Assembly: GCA_028284385.1 (NCBI GenBank)
Contig: JANQRT010000022.1
Coordinates: 124,001-188,000, forward strand
Direction of reading: 5' to 3'
From: Opitutaceae bacterium
Lineage (GTDB): Bacteria; Verrucomicrobiota; Verrucomicrobiia; Opitutales; Opitutaceae
DNA: 64,000 nucleotides
Program-made: the position numbers and the translations under genes
Notes under the pieces: generated by a model
Database searches by the model: none
What the model was told of the DNA's origin: nothing
The model's input: the letters and a program-made list of their open reading frames with translations, nothing else
In this document: positions 63,533 to 64,000 of the stretch, piece after piece
How the letters are laid out: every line of letters starts with the position of its first letter
How positions within the stretch are numbered: position 1 is the stretch's first letter

Positions 63533-63910
63533 ATGAGCGATAAGCAGAATCCCATTGTGAAGGCGTCGTCGTCGGTGCCGGAAACCGTTGTTCCGGCTGG
63601 AAAGGGGACTAAGTTTCAGGTATTGATCAGCGATCAGGAGGCTCCCCATTTCGCTTTAAGGCGATTCGTCATGGAGCCCGGCGGCGGCATGCCCAACCAC
63701 ACGAACCTGGTGGAGCACGAACAGTATATCCTCAAGGGAGCCGCTCGCGTTGGCATTGGCGATGAAGTTTTCGAAGTGAAGCAGGGAGACGTGGTCTACA
63801 TTCCGCAAGGCTCGCCTCATTGGTACGAAGCGGATGCCGAGCAGGGCTTCGAATTCCTCTGCATTGTGCCGAATCGGGAAGATCGGATCGAGATCGTCGT
63901 CGGCTGCTAG
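63533..63910 (+). CDS. Cupin-domain protein
   Basis: 125 residues from ATG 63533 (MSDKQNPIVKASS); an in-frame TTG at 63470 is possible and the ribosome site is weak for both. One cupin barrel: PGGGMPNHTNLVEHEQYILKGAARVGIGDEVFEVKQGDVVYIPQGSPHWYEA. The metal-binding His/Glu residues (H-x-H-type HTN, EHEQ and late PH) are mostly present. Substrate unknown. It is right after the integrase remnant and has the neighbourhood GC of the chromosome, so it may mark the resident side of the integron. Confidence 0.8.
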   Translation: MSDKQNPIVKASSSVPETVVPAGKGTKFQVLISDQEAPHFALRRFVMEPGGGMPNHTNLVEHEQYILKGAARVGIGDEVFEVKQGDVVYIPQGSPHWYEADAEQGFEFLCIVPNREDRIEIVVGC

Positions 63911-63926
63911 TTGAATAACGCTCTTT

Positions 63927-63986
63927 CGGAACTTCTCAGAAGTTCCGCTACAGCTGAATCCGTAGCGGAATCTCTGCAAGATTCCG
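63927..63986. repeat. Inverted pair of REP-like palindromes
   Basis: Unit 1 (63927-63951) is CGGAACTTC-TCA-GAAGTTCCG followed by CTAC; unit 2 (63962-63986) is GTAG followed by CGGAATC-TCTGCAA-GATTCCG. They face each other, and TTCCGCTAC also pairs with GTAGCGGAA across them, so two alternative folds exist. The layout is like bacterial REP/BIME elements. The window ends here. Confidence 0.5.
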
Positions 63987-64000
63987 ACCCAAGTGGGCTG

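Noticed and set aside
1..64000. CRISPR arrays, rRNA, tRNA and phage genes
   Set aside because: No regular short repeats with spacers, no rRNA-like stretch, no tRNA cloverleaf and no phage structural gene was found by eye.

Overview
The window looks like the chromosome of a marine Verrucomicrobiota bacterium of the Opitutae type. This is an inference from a VPDSG-like CTERM sorting tail, two GH49-like beta-helix glycosidases, an octaheme cytochrome fused to TPRs, dockerin-like repeats, and moderate GC with dense operons. No rRNA, tRNA or CRISPR array was seen.

Region 1 (1-7.9 kb): the end of an unknown gene, a DUF3817 membrane protein, a DinB-like exported protein, a GH49-like glycosidase divergent from a secreted protein of ten dockerin-like repeats (with three related dyad operators between them), a BCP-type peroxiredoxin, an MtnA-type isomerase, a lipoprotein and a TlpA-like thioredoxin. 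Region 2 (8.0-17.8 kb): one long minus-strand operon, xseB-dxs-moxR-DUF58-batA-batB-batC-batD, in which batD is fused to a BatE-like TPR region and an SH3-like tail. Region 3 (17.9-26.4 kb): M48 protease, Kelch lipoprotein, DksA-type zinc finger, a small NrtS-type transporter, and two tandem DUF3857/transglutaminase-like proteins of which the first has lost its catalytic Cys and His; then a FkbM methyltransferase.

Region 4 (26.4-32.1 kb): a run of small unrelated minus-strand genes (DUF2007, GNAT, SMP-30, PNPOx-like, methyltransferase, membrane protein, class C beta-lactamase-like, SnoaL-like). Two of its gaps hold attC-like sequences. Region 5 (32.3-46.2 kb): Gfo/Idh/MocA oxidoreductase; a NarL-type two-component system followed by an FtsX-type permease and a TPR protein, with shared CATGAC boxes in both promoters; a giant hybrid sensor kinase; SDR reductase, THUMP-like methyltransferase and HugZ-like protein. 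The TPR gene carries a 276-bp inverted-repeat element inserted in frame in its signal-peptide codons. Region 6 (46.2-54.5 kb): sugar-type transporters (MFS, SSS), CTERM protein, a second GH49-like enzyme and the octaheme cytochrome.

Region 7 (54.5-63.5 kb) is a chromosomal integron remnant. A degenerate integron integrase on the plus strand (about 63.0-63.47 kb) has a frameshift, an amber codon and an internal deletion that removed nearly all of the catalytic domain. Upstream of it and pointing the other way lies an array of small minus-strand genes (unknown membrane proteins, GNAT acetyltransferases, a toxin-antitoxin pair, DUF5069, an esterase). At least four attC-like palindromes sit exactly between stop and start codons, and one R' box overlaps a start codon. 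The window ends with a cupin gene and a pair of inverted REP-like palindromes.
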